Of a stretch of 64,000 nt of DNA, positions 27,444 to 36,529 are shown piece after piece. Each line of letters starts with the position of its first letter. The stretch's first letter is position 1. The notes beneath the pieces are model-generated. The model did not search any database and had not been told where the DNA came from. It saw only the letters and a program-made list of their open reading frames with translations. This stretch comes from Planktothrix tepida PCC 9214 (GTDB taxonomy: Bacteria; Cyanobacteriota; Cyanobacteriia; Cyanobacteriales; Microcoleaceae), in the NCBI RefSeq assembly GCF_900009145.1, contig NZ_LN889802.1, positions 127,488-191,487 of the forward strand, read 5' to 3'. The translations under genes were made by a program, and so were the position numbers.

Positions 27444-27470
27444 GAGGCTTGTTTCTAACAGGCCTCTATT
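27444..27470 (+). terminator. Terminator-like hairpin after the integrase
   Basis: GAGGCTTGTT and AACAGGCCTC form a 10-bp stem with one G-T pair and a three-base loop, followed by TATTATTT. It starts 13 bp after the integrase stop. Confidence 0.65.
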
Positions 27471-27686
27471 ATTTCGTGGGGTAGGCTGTGAAAGTCTGGC
27501 TACGAGGTGTTGGGGTATCGGGTTGAGTTCAGGATTGTGGGGGCGGTTGTTGTCGTTGTCGTTGGGATTGGAAGTTGCAATATGATCGGCCGTCGTTGCC
27601 TGAACCATTAAATAAAGTTTTAGGATTAGTGGCTGTGTTGGGACTGGGGAAACTGTGAACTCTGACAAGTTGGGATAAAAGCAATT

Positions 27687-27740
27687 AAATGTCTACGCAA
27701 TGTCTACAAATTTCGCGTAGACATTGCGTAGACATTTGAG
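27687..27740. repeat. Perfect 21-bp inverted repeat with direct copy of the integrase upstream repeat
   Basis: The arm at 27687-27707 starts AAATGTCTACGC and its reverse complement stands at 27717-27737, with a 9-base centre (AAATTTCGC). The right arm plus TTGAG repeats the block found before the integrase at 26252-26276. It lies 35 bp from the 3' end of tRNA-Arg, so it may be part of an attachment region. Confidence 0.8.
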
Positions 27741-27774
27741 AGAAAAATTAGGGTCTGAAAGGCTTGGTTTTTAA

Positions 27775-27848
27775 CGGGTGTGGAGGGATTTGAACCCCCG
27801 ACTGACGACTTAGAAGGTCGCTACTCTATCCACCTGAGTTACACACCC
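27775..27848 (-). tRNA. tRNA-Arg (anticodon TCT)
   Basis: On the minus strand the gene begins GGGTGTG and ends CACACCC plus the discriminator G, a 7-bp acceptor stem. The anticodon arm is GCGAC-CTTCTAA-GTCGT with anticodon TCT; the T loop is TTCAAAT. CCA is not encoded. The gene's 3' end faces the integrase, as expected for a tRNA used as an attachment site. Confidence 0.95.
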
Positions 27849-28112
27849 AATCTATAAGATATTTTACCTTATTCCTGCTCAATTTTTAACACAATCTCAC
27901 AAGACTTTTACTCAAGTCATTGACAGATGCCATGTTATTCTGAGTAAATGGCGGAAATAAGAGGTTTGATCTCAAGCCAACTGTAACCCGTAAAGATCTA
28001 CCTAGCGTATCTTTGTCGGGAAAAGTCTGAGGCTTCTAGGCGGAGACAGAAGTTAAAGACTACAATCAAAGACACAGCCGACCGCCAGGACAGGAGTAGG
28101 TGCAGAAGTGTC

Positions 28113-28784
28113 ATGTTTATATTGAAACGAACGGATGTTGAAATAACAACGGTTCAACACCCTAGTAAAGATCAGCAGATTCCTGTTTTAAATTATCAGG
28201 GACAAACATTTCGCCTGATGAAAATGTTTAGCGCCCAACAAGCGGAAGAGGCGAGAGCATTGTGGCGAGATCTCACTGATAATAAGGGAAAAGCTTGTGT
28301 CCTATTAGAAGAATCAGATCGATATAGTGTTTGGGGAAAAGTCCGTTTAGATCAACTCTTGGGGGAAGGTCACGGCGGAACAGACACCAAATTACCTATT
28401 TTGACTCAAGCCTGTTTACTCCTCTTGCAAGCAGTGTACTTTGATATTGAAGATTTGCTAGGGGCTAAACAAGCGGGCTCTTTTGAAAAAGATTTGATCA
28501 AAATTTTTCAAAAGTCTAAGTTTCCCCAAGCCGATCATTCAGAGGCTATAAAAACATTACTGACCCTAAATCCCCTGGATAGCCTGCACATTCCACCTTG
28601 GCAAGAGAATCACCTCTGCACCTTGCTGCAAGAACTCTATAAGTTAGGGAAAGGCTATTTTGGGAATACCAGTTTTGCTGAGGGAATAGAAGAAGTGCTT
28701 GAAGATTTATCGCCAGATGATCGGGATCTGTTTATCAATTGGTTGAGTCAGTCTGCTTTGGACAAACTCTGGATTATGAATTGA
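28113..28784 (+). CDS. Conserved cyanobacterial protein of unknown function (Npun_F0813-like)
   Basis: This is a 223-residue soluble protein starting MFILKRTDVEITTVQHPSKD. The stretch 'FSAQQAEEARALWRDLTDNKGKACVLLEE' followed by 'YSVWGKVRLDQL' recalls a protein family that is widespread in cyanobacteria and annotated only by locus name. No catalytic motif, signal peptide or membrane helix is seen. It leads a run of three same-strand genes of cyanobacterial character, with gaps of about 80-130 bp. Confidence 0.7.
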   Translation: MFILKRTDVEITTVQHPSKDQQIPVLNYQGQTFRLMKMFSAQQAEEARALWRDLTDNKGKACVLLEESDRYSVWGKVRLDQLLGEGHGGTDTKLPILTQACLLLLQAVYFDIEDLLGAKQAGSFEKDLIKIFQKSKFPQADHSEAIKTLLTLNPLDSLHIPPWQENHLCTLLQELYKLGKGYFGNTSFAEGIEEVLEDLSPDDRDLFINWLSQSALDKLWIMN

Positions 28785-28918
28785 CCCATGTTAGACTAGC
28801 TGATCTGACCTAAATATGGGACGATCTTACCAAAGACTCTTGTTGAAATGCTGGAGTTAAAAACGATCAGCTTCTCAAGGTTGTCTTAATTCTTTAAGTT
28901 GCTAGTTATTTTAATCTT

Positions 28919-29959
28919 ATGAGTAGCACTTCACAACAAAAGTCCTCCTTATCGTCCTCCCTGTTTTCGGCACAGGGCATGGTGATTGCAGGGATTGTGT
29001 GGGCTGTTCTTGCCTTGTTATTCTTCCTGCTGTTTAGTGTGACGGTAGAAGGAGAAGAGTTACCTCTGTGGTACTCCATCGGAACCTACTTTTTTGAATT
29101 AGGGGCATTTCTGGGAGCAGCGATTGTCTGTTATAGAAACTGGCAAAGTCCCCAGATGGTAAGCGGTCGCAATGTCTGGTTGTGTATCGGGTTAGGAGTA
29201 TTTTTCTACTTTATCGGGGGTGTTCTATTTGGGGTATGGGAACTGGTTTGGCATTTAGACCCTGCGGTTTCCATAGCCGACGCCTTTTATGTCCTCAGCT
29301 ACCTATTTCTGGGTGCGGGGATGATTTTGGCAGTGCTTTCTAAACGAGTGGATTTAGAAATTGCACAGTGGGTTGCTTTGGTGGGGGTAGCCGTTGCAGG
29401 AACCGCCTTTGGTTTGTGGGTGGCTAGTCCGACCTTTTTTGGATTGCTGGGTTCACCGGAACCTGTGGCTATTGAACAACAGGTTGCTGCACCTTCAGTC
29501 CCGGTTCCTGGGGTATCTGCCCCTAAAGTGGAAAAACCGAGCACTCAAACCCGAGGGACGCCTGCTGCTGAATCTGAGGAAGAAACTTCACCCGCTCCTT
29601 TATGGGTAGAAGCCATTGATAGTAAACTCGAACCCCTCGAATTCGGGGTGAACTTGTTCTATATTATCGGGGATGTTTTCCTGTTAATTTTAGCAACAGC
29701 CCTGATTTTAGCGTTTTGGGGCGGACGATTTTCTCAATCCTGGCGGATGATTGCGTTTGCGATCTTTTCCCTTTACATTGCGGATATGTACTTCAAATGG
29801 TCTGACTCCCGACTGGAAGGGGACTATGAAAGTGGCGGTTTGCTAGAGGTGTTCTTTGTGTTTACGGGGGTTTTATTTGCGGTTGGCGCAATTTTGGAAT
29901 ACGACATCTCCACCCGTTCTCGTCAAAGCCGACGGAGCAGACGCACGGCGAAAGGTTAA
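28919..29959 (+). CDS. Conserved membrane protein of unknown function
   Basis: This is a 346-residue protein with about eight hydrophobic segments, four to five in the first 180 residues (such as 'MVIAGIVWAVLALLFFLLFSV'), and two or three in the last 110. A Pro/Ser/Glu-rich loop of about 60 residues (about 180-235) separates them. The C-terminus is very basic (RSRQSRRSRRTAKG) and probably cytoplasmic. I do not recognise a functional family. It follows the Npun_F0813-like gene on the same strand. Confidence 0.75.
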   Translation: MSSTSQQKSSLSSSLFSAQGMVIAGIVWAVLALLFFLLFSVTVEGEELPLWYSIGTYFFELGAFLGAAIVCYRNWQSPQMVSGRNVWLCIGLGVFFYFIGGVLFGVWELVWHLDPAVSIADAFYVLSYLFLGAGMILAVLSKRVDLEIAQWVALVGVAVAGTAFGLWVASPTFFGLLGSPEPVAIEQQVAAPSVPVPGVSAPKVEKPSTQTRGTPAAESEEETSPAPLWVEAIDSKLEPLEFGVNLFYIIGDVFLLILATALILAFWGGRFSQSWRMIAFAIFSLYIADMYFKWSDSRLEGDYESGGLLEVFFVFTGVLFAVGAILEYDISTRSRQSRRSRRTAKG

Positions 29960-30051
29960 TCGATTAACCTGTTAGTCGAATTCTCGATATCCATCGGATC
30001 ACCCTGATTAACCCCAACGTTAAATCTGACTATGAAGTGACTCCCAACTCA

Positions 30052-31029
30052 ATGACATCCACGAAACTTTCTGAATCTGAAAAACAGGAAATTATTAGGC
30101 TCTATCAAGAGGTGCCAGAGGAAACAACGATAACTTTGGCAGAACGCTATGGAGTCAGTAGCTCAACGGTGAGACGAGTCCTGCAAAATGCTGTTCCTAA
30201 AGATGTTTATGACATTCTGACAACTCAAAAACAGCGTCTTCATCGTGCGGGTAAACGCTCCCTAGAGGATCAGGGTGATTTGGATATTGCCGAAACCCAA
30301 CTCACTCTTGATTTGGAGACACCTGAACCTGTAGAGGTTTCCCGCGAATCTACACTGATACTGCCTCGTAAGCGTAAACGCTCATCTGCGCTTGAGTCGG
30401 AGCCGATAGAATCTAACGCTTCTCATTTCTTAGGAGCCGATTCTATACAGACTCAAACGTCTAATTATCAACCTTCTACTCCTGGCTTAGAAGAACTGTT
30501 AGCAAAAGATCTGCTTGATTCCAGGGGCCATGTGTTTGGGGACTATGAAGATAATGAGGATGACGAGGAAAACCAGGAAGACGAAGAAGACGAGGATGGG
30601 GAAAATCACAATGAGGAGGACTACCTAGACGAGTTTGGCGATGATGAGGATGAGGATGAGGATGAAGACGACAATCGGCACAATCTATTTTCTCACTCTC
30701 CGACGAGTGGAGGGACTGCATTAGTCAAGATTTTGCCTCTAACAGAAACGGCATTACCCAGAACGTGCTATTTAGTGATTGACCGCTCCTCAGAATTGAT
30801 TGCTAAACCCCTGAGAGCGTTTAGTGAGTTAGGAACGATTCCAGAGGAGGAAATTCTGGAAAAAACCCTTCCTGTCTTTGATAACCACCGGGTAGCGAGT
30901 CGTTTCTCAGGACGAAACCAACGGGTGTTTAAAGTCCCCGATGGCCGACTCCTGAGAAAAGCAGCCCCCTATCTACAGGCTAAAGGAATCACTAGATTGT
31001 TAATTGATGGCCAAGTCTATCGATTTTGA
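30052..31029 (+). CDS. HTH protein with acidic linker and conserved C-domain
   Basis: From the ATG at 30052 the protein has 325 residues; a GTG five codons earlier is possible. Residues about 5-50 form a helix-turn-helix ('EIIRLYQEVPEETTITLAERYGVSSSTVRRVLQ'), like resolvase or transposase HTHs. A strongly acidic tract (about 170-220, runs of Glu/Asp) follows. The C-terminal 100 residues form a separate domain ('LPRTCYLVIDRSSELIAKPLRAFSELG', 'RLLIDGQVYRF'). No transposase catalytic domain is present, so this is more likely a cyanobacterial DNA-binding protein. The role is unknown. Confidence 0.7.
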   Translation: MTSTKLSESEKQEIIRLYQEVPEETTITLAERYGVSSSTVRRVLQNAVPKDVYDILTTQKQRLHRAGKRSLEDQGDLDIAETQLTLDLETPEPVEVSRESTLILPRKRKRSSALESEPIESNASHFLGADSIQTQTSNYQPSTPGLEELLAKDLLDSRGHVFGDYEDNEDDEENQEDEEDEDGENHNEEDYLDEFGDDEDEDEDEDDNRHNLFSHSPTSGGTALVKILPLTETALPRTCYLVIDRSSELIAKPLRAFSELGTIPEEEILEKTLPVFDNHRVASRFSGRNQRVFKVPDGRLLRKAAPYLQAKGITRLLIDGQVYRF

Positions 31030-31094
31030 AGCAGACCGCAGACAGGAGACAGAAAAGGGTTTCCCGTCTTTCTCCTGTTCTCCCCCTGCTCTCT

Positions 31095-31952
31095 CTATTT
31101 CGTTCCTTGTAATAAACCAAAACGAATTAATCCGGTTTCATAGCCTCGGCTCATCAGAGGTAAGGCCAGAGCCGCTTGAATGGTTGTCCAGCCACTCAAT
31201 ACCAAACCCATCAGGGCACGGAGATCGAAGGCTGAATTAATCACAGTATTCCAAAAAGGGGCAACGGATACAGACCAGTCGGCAGTTTGGAGATGGTTAA
31301 ACCCAATTTGAGTGGCGATTGCTTCATATTCAGGTAAAGAAATCACATAAGGTAAGGCATAAACTCGATAAATTTCGGCTAAATGACGACGTTCTGCATC
31401 GTTAAGTTGTCCGGCATTTCCATCTAAGGGACGATGACACCAAGTCGCCATCAGTAACGTTCCTCCGGGTTTCAACACTCGATAGGATTCCTGCAAAAAC
31501 TTAATTTTATTCGGGAAATGTTCAGCACTTTCTAAAGACCACACCAAATCAAAGCGATTCGCCTCAAAGGGCATTTCTAAGGCATCAGCTACCAAAAACC
31601 TCGTTTTTGCCTGTAACTGAGCTTCTAGGGCGCGTTCTGTAGCGCGTTGAGCTTGAACGGGACTCAGGGTAATACCTGTGACCTCAGCTTGAAATTTATC
31701 GGCTAAATATAAGCTACTTCCCCCAATACCACAGCCCACATCCAGAATTTGAGATAATGTCAAAGGGTTTGAGGTCAATCCCCAGTTTAAAAGTTCTTCA
31801 ATTAAATCAATCTGGGCTTGACGTCGCTCTTTCTTTAAGGTTCCATCTGGCCCATAATATCCATGATGCAGATGTTCTCCCCAAATCTCTTCCCATAAAC
31901 CAGAAGAAGAATCATAGAATTGCTGAATTTGTTGATATAATGCTGAGTTCAT
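31095..31952 (-). CDS. Tocopherol O-methyltransferase-like (gamma-TMT)
   Basis: From ATG 31952 (MNSALYQQIQQFYDSSSGLW) the protein has 285 residues. SAM motif I is 'ILDVGCGIGGSSLYLA'. The whole protein follows cyanobacterial gamma-tocopherol methyltransferase: 'WGEHLHHGYYGPDGT', 'LVWSLESAEHFPNK', 'LLMATWCHRPLD' and 'TADWSVSVAPFWNTVI'. The enzyme methylates gamma- to alpha-tocopherol at the thylakoid or plasma membrane. The short C-terminal hydrophobic part may help membrane contact. Distinction from the related MPBQ methyltransferase rests on recalled similarity to the slr0089 type. Confidence 0.82.
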   Translation of the reverse strand: MNSALYQQIQQFYDSSSGLWEEIWGEHLHHGYYGPDGTLKKERRQAQIDLIEELLNWGLTSNPLTLSQILDVGCGIGGSSLYLADKFQAEVTGITLSPVQAQRATERALEAQLQAKTRFLVADALEMPFEANRFDLVWSLESAEHFPNKIKFLQESYRVLKPGGTLLMATWCHRPLDGNAGQLNDAERRHLAEIYRVYALPYVISLPEYEAIATQIGFNHLQTADWSVSVAPFWNTVINSAFDLRALMGLVLSGWTTIQAALALPLMSRGYETGLIRFGLLQGTK

Positions 31953-32066
31953 CTGAATCAATCAAAGAATTTTTTTCGGACACGCTTAGGTAAGCGTCTC
32001 TACAGTTTGATTCTATTGATTCGGAATTATCTTGTCACTGAACTTAAAGATTTATCCTAAACTCCC

Positions 32067-33401
32067 ATGACCGTACCTCGAACAATTGGTTTAGGTTTCC
32101 TGGCGGTGATTACCGTTGGAACAATGTTGCTGATGTTGCCCTTTTCCTTGAGTACGGGAACTTGGGGTGATCCTCTAACGGCTTTATTTACGGCCACTTC
32201 TGCCGTTTGCGTGACGGGATTATCCGTTGTGGACGTCGGGAAATTTTACTCCTTTTGGGGTCAGTTTATTTTAATGTTGCTGGTTCAGGTGGGGGGATTA
32301 GGATACATGACTGTCACCACCTTTTTATTATTGGTATTAGGTCGGAAGTTTCGCCTCAAAGATAAATTAGCTTTACAACAATCTTTAGACGCTTCGGGAA
32401 TAGCGGGGGCTGTTCCTTTATTAAAATCGATTGTAGCAACCACCGCTATTTTTGAATTAACCGGGTTTTTTCTGTTGTTATTTGTATTTGTTCCTAATTT
32501 GGGATGGAATCAAGGATTATGGTTCGCTCTGTTTCATAGTTTAAATGCTTTTAATAATGCCGGTTTTGGTTTATTAGCTGATAGTTTTATCAGCTATGTT
32601 CACTCGCCTTTATTAAATTTTGTGATTACCTTTCTGATTATTTGGGGAGGCATGGGTTATCAAGTAATTCAAGAACTTTATTTATGGATTCGGAATCGTT
32701 TTTCTAAAAATCCCCTGCGTCGGGATTTTTCCGTTCACTTTCGAGTTGTTACTTCCACAACAGTTTTTCTATTAATTTTAGGGACAGTTTTAGTATTCTT
32801 CACAGAATATCGTAATCCAGGAACCTTAGAACCCCTTAATTTTCCTGATCAAATCATGGCTGCTTGGTTTCAATCGGTCACGACTCGAACCGCCGGATTT
32901 AATACCATTAATAATGGAGCATTAACCGTTGGCGGGTTATTTGTATCGATTATTTTGATGTTTTTGGGGGCTAGTCCAGGGGGAACGGGAGGAGGGATTA
33001 AAACGACAACGATTCGGATTTTATTCAATGCGACTCGCTCGGCTTTACAAGGACGAGAAGAAGTGATTTGTTATAAACGCCAAATTCCATTACCTTTAAT
33101 TTTAAAAGCTATTGGTGTTTTATTGGGTTCATTTGTCGTCATTTGTATTTCGACAATTCTCATCTCTTTAAGTCAACCGGAAATTGATTTTGATCCGATT
33201 TTGTTTGAAGTTGTTTCTGCCTTTGCAACGGTGGGATTATCAACGGGAATTACAGCGAGTTTAACCCCCTTGAGTAAACTGGTTATTATTAGTACAATGT
33301 ATATGGGACGGGTTGGGGTATTGTTGTTAATGTCAGCAATTTTAGGAGATCCTAAACCAACCTCCATTGACTATCCTGAAGAAAACCTTTTAGTCGGATA
33401 A
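32067..33401 (+). CDS. ktrB: KtrB-type potassium channel/transport subunit
   Basis: This is a 444-residue TrkH/KtrB membrane protein. It shows the four-fold M1-P-M2 repeat, with glycines at the pore loops in 'TATSAVCVTGLSVVD', 'LNAFNNAGFGL', 'TTRTAGFNTINNG' and 'SAFATVGLSTGI'. In cyanobacteria KtrB works with KtrA (and KtrE) in sodium-dependent potassium uptake at the plasma membrane. KtrA is encoded 34 bp downstream on the same strand, so the two form an operon. Translation starts MTVPRTIGLGFLAV. Confidence 0.93.
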   Translation: MTVPRTIGLGFLAVITVGTMLLMLPFSLSTGTWGDPLTALFTATSAVCVTGLSVVDVGKFYSFWGQFILMLLVQVGGLGYMTVTTFLLLVLGRKFRLKDKLALQQSLDASGIAGAVPLLKSIVATTAIFELTGFFLLLFVFVPNLGWNQGLWFALFHSLNAFNNAGFGLLADSFISYVHSPLLNFVITFLIIWGGMGYQVIQELYLWIRNRFSKNPLRRDFSVHFRVVTSTTVFLLILGTVLVFFTEYRNPGTLEPLNFPDQIMAAWFQSVTTRTAGFNTINNGALTVGGLFVSIILMFLGASPGGTGGGIKTTTIRILFNATRSALQGREEVICYKRQIPLPLILKAIGVLLGSFVVICISTILISLSQPEIDFDPILFEVVSAFATVGLSTGITASLTPLSKLVIISTMYMGRVGVLLLMSAILGDPKPTSIDYPEENLLVG

Positions 33402-33435
33402 AACTTTAATTTCCTCTTTCTGGAAAACCCACAAT

Positions 33436-34134
33436 ATGAATCTCTCTTCTTGGAATTTTTTACGCAATCTCAGAACCGAAAAAAAACAATTTGCGGTGAT
33501 TGGATTAGGTCGTTTTGGGAGTGCCGTTTGTTCAACATTGCACAAAAGCGGTTATGAAGTTCTGGCGGTTGATAAAGAAGAAAAACGAGTAACTTCGGCA
33601 TTAGGGGATCAAATAGCCTCCCATGCGTTACTCTTAGATTCAACAGAAACCTCTGCACTTCGAGAAGCGGGAATTTTAGAATTTGATACGGTAATTGTGG
33701 CGGTGGGTAGTTTTTTGGCTGAAAGTATTACCACCACTTTAAACTTAAAAGAAGGGGGCGTTCCTAATGTGATTGCCAAAGCTTCATCAGAAACCCATGT
33801 TAAATTATTAAATAAAGTTGGGGCGGATTTGGTGGTCTTTCCCGAACAGGAAATGGGACAACAATTAGCTCGACAATTAACCCGTCCTCGTTTAATTGAA
33901 CAATTTGAACTGGATGCGGAACATAGTATTGTAGAAATAATTGTTCCTGATGAATTTGATGGGAAAACCATTGCTGAATTAGAACTCCGTCGTCGCTATG
34001 GATTGAATCTTTTAGCAATCAAAAACGAAGGGGATAAAATGGATATTAATCCCCTTTCTAATCGACGACTTTACAAAGGAACGTTGATTGTTGTTGTCGG
34101 TTCTAATCAAGATATTAATCGTTTAGCGGGTTAG
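33436..34134 (+). CDS. ktrA: KtrA-type RCK/TrkA regulatory subunit
   Basis: This is a 232-residue cytoplasmic protein. An RCK_N Rossmann domain (about 17-135, 'FAVIGLGRFGSAVCSTLHKSGYEVLAVDKEE') binds nucleotides, and an RCK_C domain (about 150-230, 'HSIVEIIVPDEFDGKTIAELELRRRYGLNLLAI') follows. It forms an octameric ring that gates KtrB in response to ATP/ADP or NAD(H). It is translated from the same operon as ktrB. Confidence 0.93.
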   Translation: MNLSSWNFLRNLRTEKKQFAVIGLGRFGSAVCSTLHKSGYEVLAVDKEEKRVTSALGDQIASHALLLDSTETSALREAGILEFDTVIVAVGSFLAESITTTLNLKEGGVPNVIAKASSETHVKLLNKVGADLVVFPEQEMGQQLARQLTRPRLIEQFELDAEHSIVEIIVPDEFDGKTIAELELRRRYGLNLLAIKNEGDKMDINPLSNRRLYKGTLIVVVGSNQDINRLAG

Positions 34135-34147
34135 AATTTATCCGCGA

Positions 34148-34558
34148 TTAATTATCCCGTGGATTTTGTTGAGGGATGATTTTACCTAAACTTAAATCGT
34201 CTAAATCAATCCCTCTTAAACCTTTTTCTTCAAGTTGATTAAATAACCGAGTTAGCTGATACCAAACTAATCCCGCCATTAATACTGTTAAAGGAATAGA
34301 AAACCCATAAGCAATGATTTCTGAAAAGGCAAAAACTTGCAAACAGGAAGCTAGAAAAATACAAATTCCCACTGCCACTCCCGAAAATGGAAAAAAGACT
34401 TGAGCGCCTCGCAGGTTCGCTAAATTACGAGTTGAACGATTTTTAGACCATTCTTTTAACAGTTGTTTGAGCGTCACAACAAATGCGGTACAGGAGGTTA
34501 TTCCAATGAATAAACCTGCAACCAGTAAAATCAAAGGTGGATCAGCAGAATTATACAT
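34148..34558 (-). CDS. Small membrane protein of unknown function
   Basis: This is a 136-residue protein with three hydrophobic helices at about 8-30, 53-75 and 80-102. The cytoplasmic tail (about 103-136) carries 'GLRGIDLDDLSLGKIIPQQN'. It is convergent with ktrA, only 13 bp from its stop. No family is recognised. Upstream lies a tandem AGGGAAC repeat. Confidence 0.7.
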   Translation of the reverse strand: MYNSADPPLILLVAGLFIGITSCTAFVVTLKQLLKEWSKNRSTRNLANLRGAQVFFPFSGVAVGICIFLASCLQVFAFSEIIAYGFSIPLTVLMAGLVWYQLTRLFNQLEEKGLRGIDLDDLSLGKIIPQQNPRDN

Positions 34559-34570
34559 AAATTATGTCTG

Positions 34571-34598
34571 AGTCAGGGAACAGGGAACAGGGAACAGC
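34571..34598. repeat. Short tandem heptamer repeat (AGGGAAC)
   Basis: Three to four copies of CAGGGAA lie between the small membrane protein and the AarF-type gene. The same heptamer on the other strand (TGTTCCC) occurs at about 9535-9545 and 50620-50645. Confidence 0.75.
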
Positions 34599-34660
34599 GA
34601 AATCTGTATGAATCTCTGAGATGTGTTGGTTGTTGACTATTAACCGACAACCATTAAAGT

Positions 34661-36337
34661 TTAAGAAAGTTTAAGGGCAGCAACTTGATCAGTTGAAAAT
34701 TGGGAGATTGCACCCCAAGCCGCATCGAACAAACGACTGGGTTGTAAATCAGGTTGAATTAAACTCCATAACCGTTGAACTTCTGTTGTATGGAGGCGAT
34801 CATCTTCTGTTAACGCCAAAATAATTTGTCGTCGTAAGAAGTCTCCCTCATCAGACAGTAAATATTTTAATCCTAATTGTGCCGTTGGTAATAGATCAAA
34901 ATTTCGATCTGAACGGGCGATCGCAATCATATTTTCTAACCGTTGCCATTGGAATTTCCCATCCTTAAATAAAACTTCAATTAAACGACGGCGTAAAGCT
35001 GGAGTTTCCCCATTTAATAAGCGACGGGCAACATAAGGATAAGCAACATCCACAATTTTAAAATCAGGATTTAAGCTCAAAGCAATACCTTCCTGTGTCA
35101 CCAGAGAGCGAATAATTAAGGCAAATTGAGCCGGAACTCGGAAGGGATATTCATACATCAATTCCGAAAAACTATCAGTAATGGTTTTAAAATTAAAATC
35201 TTTAACGCTCGTTCCCATTACATCCCCTAACACCGATTCTAACGCCGGAATAATCGGTCTAATATCAGTTTCGGGAGATAAAAACCCTAATTTAACGAAA
35301 TCAATCGCCAGTTGATCATAATCTTTATTAATCAAATGCACCACTGAATCCACAAGGGTTTCTTTCGTGATTTGTTCTAACTGATCCATCATCCCAAAAT
35401 CAATAAATGCCATGCGACCATCGGGCAAAGCAAATAAATTACCGGGGTGAGGATCGGCGTGGAAAAAGCCAAATTCTAACAATTGTCTTAAACCACTGGT
35501 AACTCCAATTTGAATTAAAGCATCTTGATCTAATCCGGCGGCTTTAATTCGTTCAGTATCCGTCAATTTAAAACCATTAATCCACTCCAAAGTTAAAACA
35601 CAAGTTGTGGTGTAACGCCAATAAATTGAGGGAACTTTAACATGAGGATCATCGGCAAAATAGGTGGCGAAGCGTTCAGCATTGCGCCCTTCATTGATAT
35701 AGTCAATTTCCTCAAATAATTTGATGCCAAATTCATCGACAATTAACGTTAAATCATGACCTAAATTTAACGGCAACCAAGGAGAAAGCCATCCCGCAGC
35801 CCAACGCATTAAATATAAATCTAAGGTCAAAACGGGTAATAAATTCGGGCGCTGTACCTTAACGGCAACTTCTTCTCCGGTTCGCAGTCGAGCGCGATAA
35901 ACTTGACCTAAACTCGCCGCAGCAATCGGTTCAGGAGAAATTTCGTTGTAAATTAGATCTAAATCTTGGTCTAATTCTGCTTCAATAATCGCCATTGCCT
36001 GCTCATGATTAAAGGGAGGCAATTGATCTTGAAGTTTAGTTAATTCCTCTAAAAAATCTTTGCGAATTAAATCAGGACGAGTGGAAAGAGCTTGACCGAC
36101 CTTAATATAGGTTGGGCCTAAATCGGTGAGAACGTGGCGGAGGTGGGCGGCTCGTTTGGGGGTATGTTCAACATCTCGATGTTGCCATTGATCCCACAAT
36201 AAACCCAGAAGGAACCCGGCAAAGTGCCAAATTATTAGGATTGTTCGCCCAATTGCTAACCAAGGACGACGACGATAATAGCGGGCAATCTCCTCTGGGT
36301 CATAGCGTCGTCTTGATGTTCCTGCCTGTGGATTCAC
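34661..36337 (-). CDS. ABC1/UbiB (AarF) family atypical kinase
   Basis: This is a 558-residue protein with the ABC1/UbiB hallmarks. The KxGQ motif is 'GPTYIKVGQALSTRPDLI', the alanine-rich loop 'EPIAAASLGQVYRA', the invariant Lys 'EVAVKVQRPN', then 'FFHADPHPGNLFALPDGRMAFIDFGMMD' with catalytic and metal-binding Asp residues. These proteins support prenyl-quinone (plastoquinone/tocopherol) metabolism in photosynthetic organisms, with ATPase rather than proven protein-kinase activity. The C-terminal third is helical. It is monocistronic, and a GACGGTT tandem repeat lies upstream. Confidence 0.93.
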   Translation of the reverse strand: MNPQAGTSRRRYDPEEIARYYRRRPWLAIGRTILIIWHFAGFLLGLLWDQWQHRDVEHTPKRAAHLRHVLTDLGPTYIKVGQALSTRPDLIRKDFLEELTKLQDQLPPFNHEQAMAIIEAELDQDLDLIYNEISPEPIAAASLGQVYRARLRTGEEVAVKVQRPNLLPVLTLDLYLMRWAAGWLSPWLPLNLGHDLTLIVDEFGIKLFEEIDYINEGRNAERFATYFADDPHVKVPSIYWRYTTTCVLTLEWINGFKLTDTERIKAAGLDQDALIQIGVTSGLRQLLEFGFFHADPHPGNLFALPDGRMAFIDFGMMDQLEQITKETLVDSVVHLINKDYDQLAIDFVKLGFLSPETDIRPIIPALESVLGDVMGTSVKDFNFKTITDSFSELMYEYPFRVPAQFALIIRSLVTQEGIALSLNPDFKIVDVAYPYVARRLLNGETPALRRRLIEVLFKDGKFQWQRLENMIAIARSDRNFDLLPTAQLGLKYLLSDEGDFLRRQIILALTEDDRLHTTEVQRLWSLIQPDLQPSRLFDAAWGAISQFSTDQVAALKLS

Positions 36338-36501
36338 GCTTGTAATATTCCTCTGTTACCGTTAAATTGTTAGGTTTTGGATAAAAAGTTGACGGTTGAC
36401 GGTTGGCTATTCATTAACAACGGACAACCGATACCGAATCAACCAAGATTTGTGAAATTTTTTATCGTTTCATTACATTACAGTATACAAAAATTGCAAC
36501 G

Positions 36502-36529
36502 GTAGGGACGCGCCATAGCACATTTCTAC
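36502..36529. repeat. Palindromic interspersed repeat, degenerate copy b
   Basis: GTAGGGACGCGCCATAGCAC followed by ATTTCTAC matches the family seen at 13111 and 44917, with several mismatches in the right arm. It overlaps the 3' end of the aminotransferase gene, whose stop codon it supplies or abuts. Confidence 0.6.

Noticed and set aside
27225-27668. 147-codon minus-strand frame opposite the integrase 3' end
   Set aside because: It covers the integrase end and a terminator and has no motif or ribosome binding site. A short plus-strand frame near 27488 with an internal stop is equally weak.
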